A stretch of DNA of 64,000 bases from Acetobacterium sp. KB-1. Lineage in GTDB: Bacteria; Bacillota; Clostridia; Eubacteriales; Eubacteriaceae. The stretch spans positions 3,023,176 through 3,087,175 of the forward strand of contig NZ_CP030040.1 in the NCBI RefSeq assembly GCF_003260995.1. Direction: 5' to 3'. The translations under genes were made by a program, and so were the position numbers. Position 1 is the first letter of the stretch; every line of letters starts with the position of its first letter. Under the pieces are notes generated by a model. That model searched no databases. It saw only the letters and a list, made by a program, of their open reading frames with translations, and had not been told where the DNA came from. Positions 35,853 to 44,393 of the stretch are shown here, piece by piece.

Positions 35853-36356
35853 ATGAAATTTGAATTAAGAGATTGGAAACTGGATGATGCAGAAAACTTA
35901 GTGCGCTATGCCAATAACCCCAAAGTTGCCTGCTTTTTAAGGAATGCTTTCCCATCACCCTACACATTGGACGATGCCCATATGTTCATTGACCAGTGTA
36001 TGCACCGTGATCAGACAAAACAGTCGATCAAAGCCATTGTCATAGACAATGAGCCCATCGGTTCGGTGGGATTGATGCTTCAGGACGATGTCAGCTGTAA
36101 GACGGCCGAGATGGGGTACTGGCTGGGTGAACCATTCTGGGGAAAGGGGATTATGACAAAGGCAATAATCCAAACCTGCGAAAATGGATTCGCTAATTTT
36201 GATATTTTTAGAATTTATAGCAGACCCTTTGTGGATAATATTGGTTCCCGGAAGGCCCTTGAAAAGGCCGGCTTTAAGTTAGAAGGAATTTGCAAGAAGG
36301 CCATCTTCAAAAACGGAAAAATAACCGACTACTGTATGTATGCCTTGATTAAATGA
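35853..36356 (+). CDS. GNAT acetyltransferase (RimJ/RimL-like)
   Basis: A 167-residue GNAT N-acetyltransferase. The acetyl-CoA motif region is GYWLGEPFWGKGIMTKA, followed by FRIYSRPFVDNIGSRKALEKAGF, the pattern of RimJ/RimL-type enzymes that modify protein N-termini or small amines. The substrate cannot be read from sequence. Monocistronic: AGGAGG upstream and a bidirectional terminator after it. Confidence 0.88.
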   Translation: MKFELRDWKLDDAENLVRYANNPKVACFLRNAFPSPYTLDDAHMFIDQCMHRDQTKQSIKAIVIDNEPIGSVGLMLQDDVSCKTAEMGYWLGEPFWGKGIMTKAIIQTCENGFANFDIFRIYSRPFVDNIGSRKALEKAGFKLEGICKKAIFKNGKITDYCMYALIK

Positions 36357-36368
36357 AATAAAATGTAA

Positions 36369-36409
36369 AAAAAGATGCTGGATGATGTAAAATCAATCAG
36401 CATCTTTTT
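36369..36409. terminator. Bidirectional terminator between acetyltransferase and AOR operon
   Basis: AAAAAGATGCTG (36369-36380) pairs perfectly with CAGCATCTTTTT (36398-36409); A-rich on one side, T-rich on the other. Confidence 0.85.
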
Positions 36410-36412
36410 TAG

Positions 36413-36625
36413 TTACATCATCCGGATCGCTTCTACCGGGCAGGCTTTGGCGCAGCGGGTGCAGCCGGTGCAGCGATAGTATTCATCGAGCACCGGGTAG
36501 GCTTTCTGGTAGCTGTCGATATCGGTTTTACGCAGGGCGATGCAGCTTAAGGGGCAGTCACCGGAGCAGATACCGCAGGCCATGCAACGCTCATAATCGA
36601 AGATGGGTTTTTTCTTATCAGCCAT
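36413..36625 (-). CDS. 2[4Fe-4S] ferredoxin of the AOR operon
   Basis: A 70-residue ferredoxin with CMACGICSGDCP and CTGCTRCAKACP. As last gene of the AOR operon, overlapping AOR by eight bases, it is probably the electron partner or small subunit of that enzyme. I chose the ATG at 36625 (MADKKKP), preceded by GGAGG; the longer frame would begin inside AOR with no ribosome site. Confidence 0.9.
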   Translation of the reverse strand: MADKKKPIFDYERCMACGICSGDCPLSCIALRKTDIDSYQKAYPVLDEYYRCTGCTRCAKACPVEAIRMM

Positions 36626-38618
36626 GGATGAAGCCCTCCATTTCCAGATCACAGAAGCCCAGATCCTCTAGGGCAGTTTTGGTGGGGATACCGGTTTTTT
36701 TGTCCCAGCCCATAAACTGGTAGTGAACACCCATCATCTCATCGATATCAAAATGTTTCCCTTTCAGGGGGCCAGCGGCTAAGGGCGGGTTGCCGCTGAG
36801 CCGTTCATTCATTTTAAAATCTCGGGGATTGATCCCTTCCCGGACATTAAAGGCCTGGCGCAGGGTTTGCATCCGTAGACCGATGGTCATGTATTCATTA
36901 GGGGTTTTCTGCCAGCCGGTGGCAGCGTTGAGGTAGTCAAAAATCTTAAAGTGATTCAGTCCGCTGACCAGGGCAAAAAAACAGCCGCCGGAGCCATCAA
37001 GAATCTGTTTGGTGCAGGCATTAATCATTGATTTCAGGCCAACCTGAGTGGTCGCTTCATATTCATCGTTTTTATCTTCGCCTAGTTTTACTTTGGGGGC
37101 CCAGGTCACATCCTCCCAAATTCGCATGTAGGTGTAATAACTGCCGGCGCCAATGGTGTGGCGGCCGGGAGTTGGGTCGCAGCTATAGTGGATGCCGAGG
37201 ATCGGATCCATCCGGGGGTCGTGCATGCCCGGTTCCTGTCCACCGGCGTGGATCGCCAGGGGTGCGGATTCAATACCCAGGATTTCGCTGGCTTTTTTAA
37301 CACCGTGTTGGAGAATGGCGCCAAAGCCAACTCCGGCAATCATTTGTTCAACCAGGGTGATGATAGCTGGGGCATTGCCCCAGGTGAGATCCAGTCCACC
37401 GGTGACTTCCTGACTTAACCAGCCTTTTTCGTAACATTCCATGGCAAAGGCGATGGTATTTCCCGCTGAAATACTGTCCATTCCGCCCCGGTTGAGGAGT
37501 TCGTTGATCATAAAAAGGGAATCCCGGTCCTGATTCAAAAGCAGTGAACCAAAGGCCGCCACAGTTTCGTACTCCGGTTTATGGGTATGGAGAAAACGGC
37601 CTTTTGAGATCCCACTGATATCACAGACCCCACCGCAACCAATCACGCAGGAATAGCAGTGATACTTCTTTATTTCATGCTTTTGGATGTGGTCAGGATT
37701 CAGATGACGATACTTGCGATAGGGAAAATCGGCCACCGAACCCTTCCAGTTTTTGACCGGGGTATCGCCCATGGTCATCCCCATGGTGTTGGTAAAGCCA
37801 GTGCCCCATTTTTTGATGATGGCCGTGGATAACATGCCATCGATGGGGATGGCCTTATCGGTAGCGACCATCGATTTTCCCATGATCGGCAGCATTGCCC
37901 CGGTAGCTATTGCGGGAAGATTGGAAGCCTTGACTTTTTTGGCATAATCCTGACTGATGGCTTTGATAGCCTCAGAGTCTTGGGAACGAATCATTTTTGA
38001 ACCGGCTAAAACCACGGCTTTTAGTTTTTTTGATCCCATCACGGTGCCGACTCCAGATCGTGCGGCCATCCGGCCGCCATCGTTGGAAATCCCGGCGATC
38101 AGCGACTGGTGCTCACCCGCTGGCCCGATGGTGGCAATAGACAACTTTTTATTAGCAGTGATCTTCTGATTAATGGCGGCCTCAGTTTCGACCGTGTCCA
38201 ATCCCCAGAGATCAGCAGCATCAAGGAGCTGTGGACCGGTATTATCGATAAAGAGCATTTTGGGTGTTTGAGCCTGACCCTTAAAAAAGATGCCGTCATA
38301 ACCGCTTTGCTTGATCGCCGGAGAAAAGGTGCCGCCGCAATTAGCGTCACCGAAGCCGCCGGTAAGGGGCGATTTGCAGACGGCCAACCAGCGTCCGGTC
38401 ATAAAACTGCCGGTGCCGGTGAGAAGGCCGCTGACAAAACCGAGGATGTTATCTGGACCCAAAGGATCAGCCCCTTGGGGCAGATATTTATATAGGATAT
38501 AGGCGCCCAGGCCGACTCCGGAAAGAAAATGTTCGTAAATCATATCAGGGATTTTAATTTCGCAAAAGGTGGAGTCTGAAAGATCCACCATCAGTATTTT
38601 TCCGCAATAACCTTTCAA
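36618..38618 (-). CDS. aor: Aldehyde:ferredoxin oxidoreductase (tungstopterin enzyme)
   Basis: Reversible oxidation of aldehydes to carboxylic acids with ferredoxin; in acetogens it is run backwards to make aldehydes and, with ADH, alcohols. The N-domain carries GRWLAVCKSPLTGGFGD near residues 76-91, typical of the pterin-binding part. The cluster cysteines are C321, C324 and C328 in CYSCVIGC, with the fourth near residue 530 (GSGGCFF). Length (666) is somewhat above archaeal AOR. It lies in an operon with a MoaD-like protein, a Fe-ADH and a ferredoxin. Substrate range is not evident. Confidence 0.93.
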   Translation of the reverse strand: MKGYCGKILMVDLSDSTFCEIKIPDMIYEHFLSGVGLGAYILYKYLPQGADPLGPDNILGFVSGLLTGTGSFMTGRWLAVCKSPLTGGFGDANCGGTFSPAIKQSGYDGIFFKGQAQTPKMLFIDNTGPQLLDAADLWGLDTVETEAAINQKITANKKLSIATIGPAGEHQSLIAGISNDGGRMAARSGVGTVMGSKKLKAVVLAGSKMIRSQDSEAIKAISQDYAKKVKASNLPAIATGAMLPIMGKSMVATDKAIPIDGMLSTAIIKKWGTGFTNTMGMTMGDTPVKNWKGSVADFPYRKYRHLNPDHIQKHEIKKYHCYSCVIGCGGVCDISGISKGRFLHTHKPEYETVAAFGSLLLNQDRDSLFMINELLNRGGMDSISAGNTIAFAMECYEKGWLSQEVTGGLDLTWGNAPAIITLVEQMIAGVGFGAILQHGVKKASEILGIESAPLAIHAGGQEPGMHDPRMDPILGIHYSCDPTPGRHTIGAGSYYTYMRIWEDVTWAPKVKLGEDKNDEYEATTQVGLKSMINACTKQILDGSGGCFFALVSGLNHFKIFDYLNAATGWQKTPNEYMTIGLRMQTLRQAFNVREGINPRDFKMNERLSGNPPLAAGPLKGKHFDIDEMMGVHYQFMGWDKKTGIPTKTALEDLGFCDLEMEGFIHG

Positions 38619-38630
38619 AAAAATTACCTC

Positions 38631-38864
38631 TCATCCTCCAGCAAGGGGGAGCATAAAACTGATAACATCTCCATCTTTTAACTGGGTACTTAATTTCACG
38701 CGCTGGTAGTTCACATGGCAGATCAAAAGCGGCTGTAACACCAGGGGGATTTTTAGCCGCCGGTAAACAGTGGACAGCCGAGCTCCGGGGGACAGCACCA
38801 TCATGCCATCCTCGTCCAGATCGGTCAGGTTGGCAAACGGTGGGGGATAGACCTGCACCCTCAC
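38631..38864 (-). CDS. MoaD/ThiS-like small sulfur-carrier protein
   Basis: A 77-residue beta-grasp protein ending in the diglycine tail LAGG, with DGDVISFMLP just before it, as in MoaD and ThiS. In this place, 12 bases upstream of AOR, it is probably the dedicated carrier that donates sulfur to the pterin of the tungsten cofactor. The start is GTG directly after the ADH stop (TAAGTG), which implies coupled translation. Confidence 0.88.
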   Translation of the reverse strand: MRVQVYPPPFANLTDLDEDGMMVLSPGARLSTVYRRLKIPLVLQPLLICHVNYQRVKLSTQLKDGDVISFMLPLAGG

Positions 38865-40100
38865 TTAAGCCTCGGGAGTTGTTTTGGGACAAAGCATAAT
38901 CAGGATTTCACAGCATTCACGATAATCCATAATCCGGGGAACCGGGTAGGTTGGATTTCCTTCTCTAAGAATTCGTTTAGCCAGTTCCGGAATGTCATGT
39001 TGTTTCAGGGCATAAATAGTGGTGGGAATACCCATATTGGCGTTCATCGATTTGATTTTTTCAATAAAGAGAGTCGCCAGGGTTTTGTCGTCATTCATGG
39101 CTTCACCCAGACCAGCATAAAAAGCCAGCTCGGCCAGTTTTTTCTCAGCCGCCTTTTTAGAAAATTCAAGGATATAAGGCAGGATAATGGCATTGGCCAA
39201 ACCGTGGGGAACGCCGTAATAGCCGCCCATGGCATGGGCGATGGCATGGACATAACCGACATAGGCGCGGGTGAAAGCCAGTCCGCCATCAAAGGAAGCC
39301 TGCGCCATTTTTAACCGGAGGTCAAGGTTCCGGCCATTGTGATAGGTGTCTTCCAGATTGTTAATAATAATATCAGTGGCATTCAGGGCTTTTTCTTTGA
39401 CAAAAGCAGTATCGTATTTCCCGATATAAGCTTCTACCGCATGGGTGAGGGCATCCATTCCGGTTGTGGCGGTCAGAGAAGGCGGCAGTCCCACCGTGAG
39501 CTCGGGATCAAATACAGTGGCCAGGGGCACCAGCTTAGGATCATTGATGGCAAATTTTTCGTGGTTTTTAACATCGGTGATCACGGCGCAGATGGTTGCC
39601 TCAGAACCGGTTCCAGAGGTGGTGGGGACGGCAAAAAACGGCGGTAATCGGTGAGTCAGTTTAAAAAGTCCGCGCATTTTTGGGATGCTTTTGCGGTTGG
39701 TGACCTTGGCTGCTATGATTTTGGCGCAGTCAATCGGGGAGCCCCCGCCGAAGGCCACCACCCCCTGGCAATTGCTGCTGTAATACAGGGCCAGACCATC
39801 CTCGACATTTTCAAAGGTGGGGTTGGGTTGAACCTTGTCAAAAACAATGGCGTCGATGCCGTTGGTTTCCAGGGCACATAAAAAAGAATCCAGTAAACCC
39901 ATTGAATAAAGGGGTTTATCGGTGACCACCAGAACTTTGGTCACCCCGGAAATCGTGATAATTTCCGGAAAACGGCGGACCATCCCGGGGCCTTGAAGAA
40001 CTGGGGGAATGGGCAGGGGCAGCATCTGGACAACCTGCTTCATTACCATCTGGGAACTGCGATAAGGAACGGTTTTAAAAATTTTAACGACTCTTTGCAT
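38865..40100 (-). CDS. Iron-containing alcohol dehydrogenase (AOR operon)
   Basis: Group III Fe-dependent alcohol dehydrogenase (411 residues). The nucleotide motif FGGGSPIDCAK, the segment TTSGTGSEAT and the metal-binding region (MDALTHAVEAYIG, HAIAHAMGG, VPHG) are intact. With AOR in the same operon it could complete acid -> aldehyde -> alcohol conversion. The cofactor (NADH or NADPH) is not certain. GGAGG precedes the ATG. Confidence 0.92.
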   Translation of the reverse strand: MQRVVKIFKTVPYRSSQMVMKQVVQMLPLPIPPVLQGPGMVRRFPEIITISGVTKVLVVTDKPLYSMGLLDSFLCALETNGIDAIVFDKVQPNPTFENVEDGLALYYSSNCQGVVAFGGGSPIDCAKIIAAKVTNRKSIPKMRGLFKLTHRLPPFFAVPTTSGTGSEATICAVITDVKNHEKFAINDPKLVPLATVFDPELTVGLPPSLTATTGMDALTHAVEAYIGKYDTAFVKEKALNATDIIINNLEDTYHNGRNLDLRLKMAQASFDGGLAFTRAYVGYVHAIAHAMGGYYGVPHGLANAIILPYILEFSKKAAEKKLAELAFYAGLGEAMNDDKTLATLFIEKIKSMNANMGIPTTIYALKQHDIPELAKRILREGNPTYPVPRIMDYRECCEILIMLCPKTTPEA

Positions 40101-40170
40101 CAGGTTACCTCCATTTTGTTACAGTAGCATTGGATTAGATTGTTTATCGGATCAGGGTTACTTAGCATGA

Positions 40171-40938
40171 TTAAGGGGTATTCAGCGGATTGTGATTCCC
40201 CAGATCAGCGTGACGATATGAATCTTCTGCATCCAGCTCATGGCGCAAAAGCTCCAGATCCTCATGAACCCGGATCAGGGTAAGGCCAGCATAGGCATCT
40301 CCGTTTCGGATTAACTGATAGCAGCCCAGTTCTGCTTTGTGAAGCCAGGAAAGGGCCTGCAATAAGTTTTTGGGAACGCCCTGGCCAAAAAGCAAACAGT
40401 GGCCGATACGATAAGCAATGTTTGGATACTCCGAACTGCTTTGATCAGTGGCCTGTTCAGCTTCGTTGAACCAAAAAAAGGCAATTGCTGGGTCTTTGGC
40501 CACAAAATGGCCATTGTAGTACATATCGCCAAGCTTATACATGCCATTATGATGGCCCATTTGGGCTGCCCTGGCAAAATTAGAATAGGCTGTTTCATAG
40601 TCGACGGGGATATCCCGGCCATAATAATGGCAGTAACCCAGATAATTGATAGCCAGCAGATTGTTTTGCGCTGCGGCCTTTTCAAACCAGTATTTAGCCA
40701 GTTTAAAATCCTGGGGCAGACGAACCCCCTCATAGTACAGACAGCCCAGAGTTGCCATGGCGTGGTCATTGCCCTGTTCGGCCAGTCGGTAATAATAGTC
40801 CTTAACCAGCTGAAATAATTCAGGGGAGAGATCTTGTTTGTTAGTTTTAAAATAATAGTAATCAGCCAATTCCAGCATGGCGTTTTGATCACCGTTTTTG
40901 GCGAGAAAGCGCAATAAGTCAAGTTTATTATCGTTCAT
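40171..40938 (-). CDS. Sel1-repeat (TPR-like) protein
   Basis: A 255-residue soluble protein made of about five Sel1-like repeats (for example ATLGCLYYEGVRLPQDFKLA and YKLGDMYYNGHFVAKDPAIA). Such proteins mediate protein-protein contacts; partner unknown. It is encoded 70 bases upstream of the Fe-ADH with no terminator between, so it may head the ADH-MoaD-AOR operon. Its promoter has an extended -10 (TGATATAAT, box 40974-40969 on the minus strand). Confidence 0.82.
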   Translation of the reverse strand: MNDNKLDLLRFLAKNGDQNAMLELADYYYFKTNKQDLSPELFQLVKDYYYRLAEQGNDHAMATLGCLYYEGVRLPQDFKLAKYWFEKAAAQNNLLAINYLGYCHYYGRDIPVDYETAYSNFARAAQMGHHNGMYKLGDMYYNGHFVAKDPAIAFFWFNEAEQATDQSSSEYPNIAYRIGHCLLFGQGVPKNLLQALSWLHKAELGCYQLIRNGDAYAGLTLIRVHEDLELLRHELDAEDSYRHADLGNHNPLNTP

Positions 40939-41232
40939 GAATCATCCTTTTGCTTAAATGTTTTATTCATTATATCACAACTGAAAACAAAGAAATTAAA
41001 AGGCTGAATTTTAAGTTTTTATAAAGATTAAGGTAAAAACTCTAATAAAAAATTTTTGACGTTTTCGGTCAAAGGCCCCGGGATTGGTCGATTTAAACCT
41101 AAATACCCGGGGACTAAAAGTCGGCAATAAAGCCGGATCAAGTCAGAAGTGTACTGAGAAAACGGGTAGCAAAACCGCGCCATCACCACACTGATAAAAC
41201 AATTCTGAATCCATGTTTCTTTTTAGTGTCGA
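40939..41232. other. Intergenic region before the Sel1 gene
   Basis: This 294-base gap holds the minus-strand extended -10 (40969-40974), a minus-strand terminator (41046-41073) for the oxidoreductase operon, and an imperfect hairpin closed by CCCCGGG/CCCGGGG (about 41077-41114). I see no gene in it. Confidence 0.6.
41046..41073 (-). terminator. Terminator of the 2-oxoacid oxidoreductase operon
   Basis: On the minus strand TTTGAC pairs with GTCAAA (41073-41068 with 41060-41055), then AATTTTTTATT. The stem is short. Confidence 0.55.
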
Positions 41233-42084
41233 TTAGATATAGCTATTGATTAAAGTCTGGACTTCGCCTAAGTTAACCTGCTTATTAACAATGGGAACGG
41301 CATCGAAGAGTTCCGGCCGCTTAGCGGCATAGGACGGCGCTTGCTCTTGGTAGAGGATACCAATGGGGATGGTATCGCCAAATTCCATGGCTTTTTCGAT
41401 GGCGGCCAGTTTATTGGTTGCATCATAGGTATCGTCCAGCGGTTTAACCCGCTGTTTATAGTAAGCAAAGGTGTTTTTCTTGTTAAAGCTGACGCAGGGC
41501 TGGAGGATATCCACCAGGGCGTAGCCGGGATGTCTGATGGCTGCTTCCATGATCTGAGCTAAATGTTTCTTGTCGCCGGAAAAAGAACGTGCCACAAAGG
41601 TAGCACCAGCGGCAATGGCGATCAACAGGGGATTAAAGGTAGCGCCCAGATTGCAGGCGCTGGTTTTATGGGCGAGGTCACAGGGATCCGAGGTGGGTGA
41701 GGGTTGGCCCTTAGTCAGACCATAGATCTGGTTGTCGTGAACAAAATGGGTGATGTCGACATTACGGCGGATATTGTGGAGAAAGTGATTCCCCCCCTCT
41801 CCATAGGAATCACCATCACCGGTATTGACAATTACAGTCAGGTCATCGTTGACAATTTTAATGGCAACCGCAGCTGGCAGGGCACGGCCATGGAGACCAC
41901 TGAAGCCGTTGGCGGTGATGTATTGGTTTGTTTTGGCGGCCTGGCCAATGCCGCCCACCAGGACAACTTGATGCGGTAGCGTTTCCATCTGGTTTAAAAC
42001 CCCAGTGAGGGTTTCAATAATAGCGAAATTGCCGCAGCCTGGGCACCAGGCCGTTTCATAGGTGGTGAATGCTTGTTTGTTCAT
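41233..42084 (-). CDS. 2-oxoacid:ferredoxin oxidoreductase, beta subunit
   Basis: Thiamin-diphosphate-binding subunit (283 residues). The TPP/Mg motif is NTGDGDSYGEGGNHFLHNIRR, cut here to its core GDGDSYGEGG near residue 94; cysteines in WCPGCG and the DPCDLA region may help bind a cluster. It pairs with the fused alpha/gamma subunit encoded one base upstream. Substrate class (2-oxoglutarate, pyruvate or branched 2-oxoacids) is uncertain; the architecture is KorB-like. Confidence 0.9.
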   Translation of the reverse strand: MNKQAFTTYETAWCPGCGNFAIIETLTGVLNQMETLPHQVVLVGGIGQAAKTNQYITANGFSGLHGRALPAAVAIKIVNDDLTVIVNTGDGDSYGEGGNHFLHNIRRNVDITHFVHDNQIYGLTKGQPSPTSDPCDLAHKTSACNLGATFNPLLIAIAAGATFVARSFSGDKKHLAQIMEAAIRHPGYALVDILQPCVSFNKKNTFAYYKQRVKPLDDTYDATNKLAAIEKAMEFGDTIPIGILYQEQAPSYAAKRPELFDAVPIVNKQVNLGEVQTLINSYI

Positions 42085-42085
42085 A

Positions 42086-43762
42086 TTAGAAACCTCCCTT
42101 AAGATTTTTAATGCCGGTTAAAATATCGTCCACCGATAATTGACGGCCATCATATTTGAGAATGCTATGTTCGCAGCTGATTAAGGTTTCCTCGCGGATT
42201 AGCGCAGCCAGCTGGCCGGTGGCATTTTGTTCGACGTTGATTATCTCGATCACTTGATCGGAAAAATGGCGAAGCCGTTCGGTTGGCAGCGGGTAGATAT
42301 CCCCGAAAAGGAGAGCCCCGTAATTTTTTTGTTCTTGATTGAGAATGTCAACCGCTTCTTTGATCGCACCACTGGTGGAGCCGAAGCCAACCAGTAGCGA
42401 TTGACATTGATGCGCTCCCCAGAACTCCGGTTCGATCAGCTCTTTTTTTAACCCTTCGAGTTTGTTCATTCGCTTTTCTACCATTTGATTGCGGATACTG
42501 GCGGATTCGGTAATCTGACCCCACTCATCATGTTCATCGCTGTCAACCCGCACCAGAGCTTCGGGTTTTCCGGGAAAGGCCAATGGTGAAATGCCGTTTT
42601 CAGTAAGGGCATAGCGTTGGTAGGGCTGATCTGGCGTTGCGGTTGGTGGTTTTGTTTCGTTGAAACGGACAACTTCACTGGCATCGAAAATGGGGACGGT
42701 GGTGGTTGCATCAGCCAGGTATTGGTCACTTAAAAGGATCACCGGGATTTGGTGTTTTTTTGCCAGTGCCAGACTCCGAGCCGTCTGATAGAAGCAATCA
42801 GCGTGATCACGCAGAGCAATGACCATCCGGGGGAATTCTCCCTGTGACGCTGAGATGACAAATTTCAGATCGCTTTGTTCGGTTCGGGTGGGAAAGCCGG
42901 TGGCTGGTCCGGGGCGCTGGACATCCACAGCCACCAGGGGAATTTCGGCAATGCCAGTAAAGCCCAAGGCTTCTACCATCAGTGAAAACCCCCCGCCAGA
43001 GGTGCCAGTCATGGCAGTAGCACCAGCATAGGAAGCGCCAATGGCCATGTTGATGGCGGCTATTTCGTCCTCGGCCTGTTCCACGGCAATGGCCATTTTA
43101 GTGCTCTCAGCATTAAAAAAGTCCAGCAAGGTAGTTGATGGGGACATGGGATAGGCGGAATAAAATTTTATTCCACCAGCAACAGCTCCTAATCCAATGG
43201 CGGTATTTCCTGAGAGGAGCAGGTGTTTAGACGTTTCTGCCGCCGAAAAGCCGAAATTCGAGTCCACTAAATCATAGCCACTTTGGATCGCCTTTATGTT
43301 AATCTCAACAAGGTCGGCCCGGAGGTTTGACTTCATAATTTCGGTGCTGTGATCAAGGGGGATATTAAAGAGTTTAAGCAGAGCACCAATGGCCACACTG
43401 CTAATCACTTTGGCATTGCCAAGTTTGCTGGCGATTTCTTTAAGTGGTAATTTAATAGCCCGGAAATCGTCAATGGGCAAAGACTCGTCACATAAAACAA
43501 AACCATCATAGGTAAGTTGGGGCTGGTGTTCCTGAAAGGTTTTTTCGTCAATGGCAAAAATTCCATCCAAGGCATCCCGGTGGGCGTAAAGGGGTTGGTT
43601 GCCAAATCGTATTTGAGTAAAATTGTGGCCACCCCTTACTCGGGACATAAAATCACGGATTGTAAAAACATGACAACCCGATTGTTTCAGCATTTTTTCG
43701 AGAAGACCAGACATTGTTTCAATGCCATCTCCGGCGGCTCCGCCTAAAAGTATGTTATACAA
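42086..43762 (-). CDS. 2-oxoacid:ferredoxin oxidoreductase, fused gamma-alpha subunit
   Basis: A 558-residue fusion: gamma domain (about 1-180, starting LLGGAAGDGIET) joined to the alpha domain (about 190-558, with AEDEIAAINMAIGASYAGA). This is the KorA-type layout. No separate ferredoxin (delta) subunit is encoded beside it, so electrons go to free ferredoxin. The gene diverges from the SRP RNA. GGAGGG precedes the ATG. Confidence 0.9.
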   Translation of the reverse strand: MYNILLGGAAGDGIETMSGLLEKMLKQSGCHVFTIRDFMSRVRGGHNFTQIRFGNQPLYAHRDALDGIFAIDEKTFQEHQPQLTYDGFVLCDESLPIDDFRAIKLPLKEIASKLGNAKVISSVAIGALLKLFNIPLDHSTEIMKSNLRADLVEINIKAIQSGYDLVDSNFGFSAAETSKHLLLSGNTAIGLGAVAGGIKFYSAYPMSPSTTLLDFFNAESTKMAIAVEQAEDEIAAINMAIGASYAGATAMTGTSGGGFSLMVEALGFTGIAEIPLVAVDVQRPGPATGFPTRTEQSDLKFVISASQGEFPRMVIALRDHADCFYQTARSLALAKKHQIPVILLSDQYLADATTTVPIFDASEVVRFNETKPPTATPDQPYQRYALTENGISPLAFPGKPEALVRVDSDEHDEWGQITESASIRNQMVEKRMNKLEGLKKELIEPEFWGAHQCQSLLVGFGSTSGAIKEAVDILNQEQKNYGALLFGDIYPLPTERLRHFSDQVIEIINVEQNATGQLAALIREETLISCEHSILKYDGRQLSVDDILTGIKNLKGGF

Positions 43763-43868
43763 ACTGAACCCTCCAATTTAAATTAAGATAGCCAATGATA
43801 AACTTGGCTTAATGATTACTTACCCAATTATTACTCTTTTTCACCTTTCTTAAAGAATTTATTTTTTC

Positions 43869-43897
43869 TTGTCAATTAGAAATTAATAGGCTATAAT
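43869..43897 (+). promoter_or_regulatory. Promoter of SRP RNA
   Basis: TTGTCA (43869-43874), 17-base spacer, TATAAT (43892-43897), with the RNA starting about seven bases later. Confidence 0.85.
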
Positions 43898-43903
43898 AAC
43901 TAG

Positions 43904-44171
43904 GTCGTGCTAGACGGAGAGTTAGCGGTGCTTTGTAACCTGCAATCCGCTGTAGCAGGGTTGAATTCCCCATCGAGGCGCCAAAGTTTGAGGTCAGCCA
44001 GAGGAAAGTAGCGTTGAGAGTTGGACCCTTCGCAATAGAAACTTATGAACCCCGTCAGGTCAGGAATGAAGCAGCGGTAAGTAAGACCTTCTATGTGCCG
44101 GAGGATCATCTGATTTGAGCTAACTACCTGTGTAACGCTTGGAAGTTGGTAGTCGAAGTGGGGTGCACGAC
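43904..44171 (+). ncRNA. ffs: Bacterial large signal recognition particle RNA
   Basis: About 268 bases, closed by GTCGTGC/GCACGAC. The conserved Ffh-binding helix 8 region reads GTCAGGTCAGGAATGAAGCA then GCGGTAAG, and the 5' part has the pairing expected for the Alu domain of Gram-positive SRP RNA. It targets membrane proteins with Ffh and FtsY. Confidence 0.95.
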
Positions 44172-44173
44172 AA

Positions 44174-44223
44174 AAAAGTCTATTGAATGCCAGACAAAGT
44201 TTGGTATCCAATAGACTTTTTGC
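44174..44223 (+). terminator. Terminator of SRP RNA
   Basis: AAAAGTCTATTG (44174-44185) pairs with CAATAGACTTTT (44209-44220); an inner stem with G-U pairs extends it. Confidence 0.85.
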
Positions 44224-44303
44224 ATTGCGGCAAAATTAGGATACTTAATGGTCATCATGGAATAAAAATTAGGGATAATCTATATTTAAACAAGGATTCT
44301 TGC

Positions 44304-44309
44304 TATAAT
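44304..44309 (+). promoter_or_regulatory. Extended -10 promoter of the Fe-ADH gene
   Basis: TGC-TATAAT at 44301-44309, 85 bases before the start codon; the -35 is weak, as usual for extended -10 promoters. Confidence 0.5.
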
Positions 44310-44393
44310 GAAAAAAGTTCAAACATTATTTGAATCGGATACTACTTTTGTAGAAAGAGGTATCGCTAAAATTAAGAATGTGAGGAAAAACCC

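Noticed and set aside
43900-44211. 103-codon minus-strand frame
   Set aside because: It is antisense to the SRP RNA and its terminator; the RNA features are decisive.
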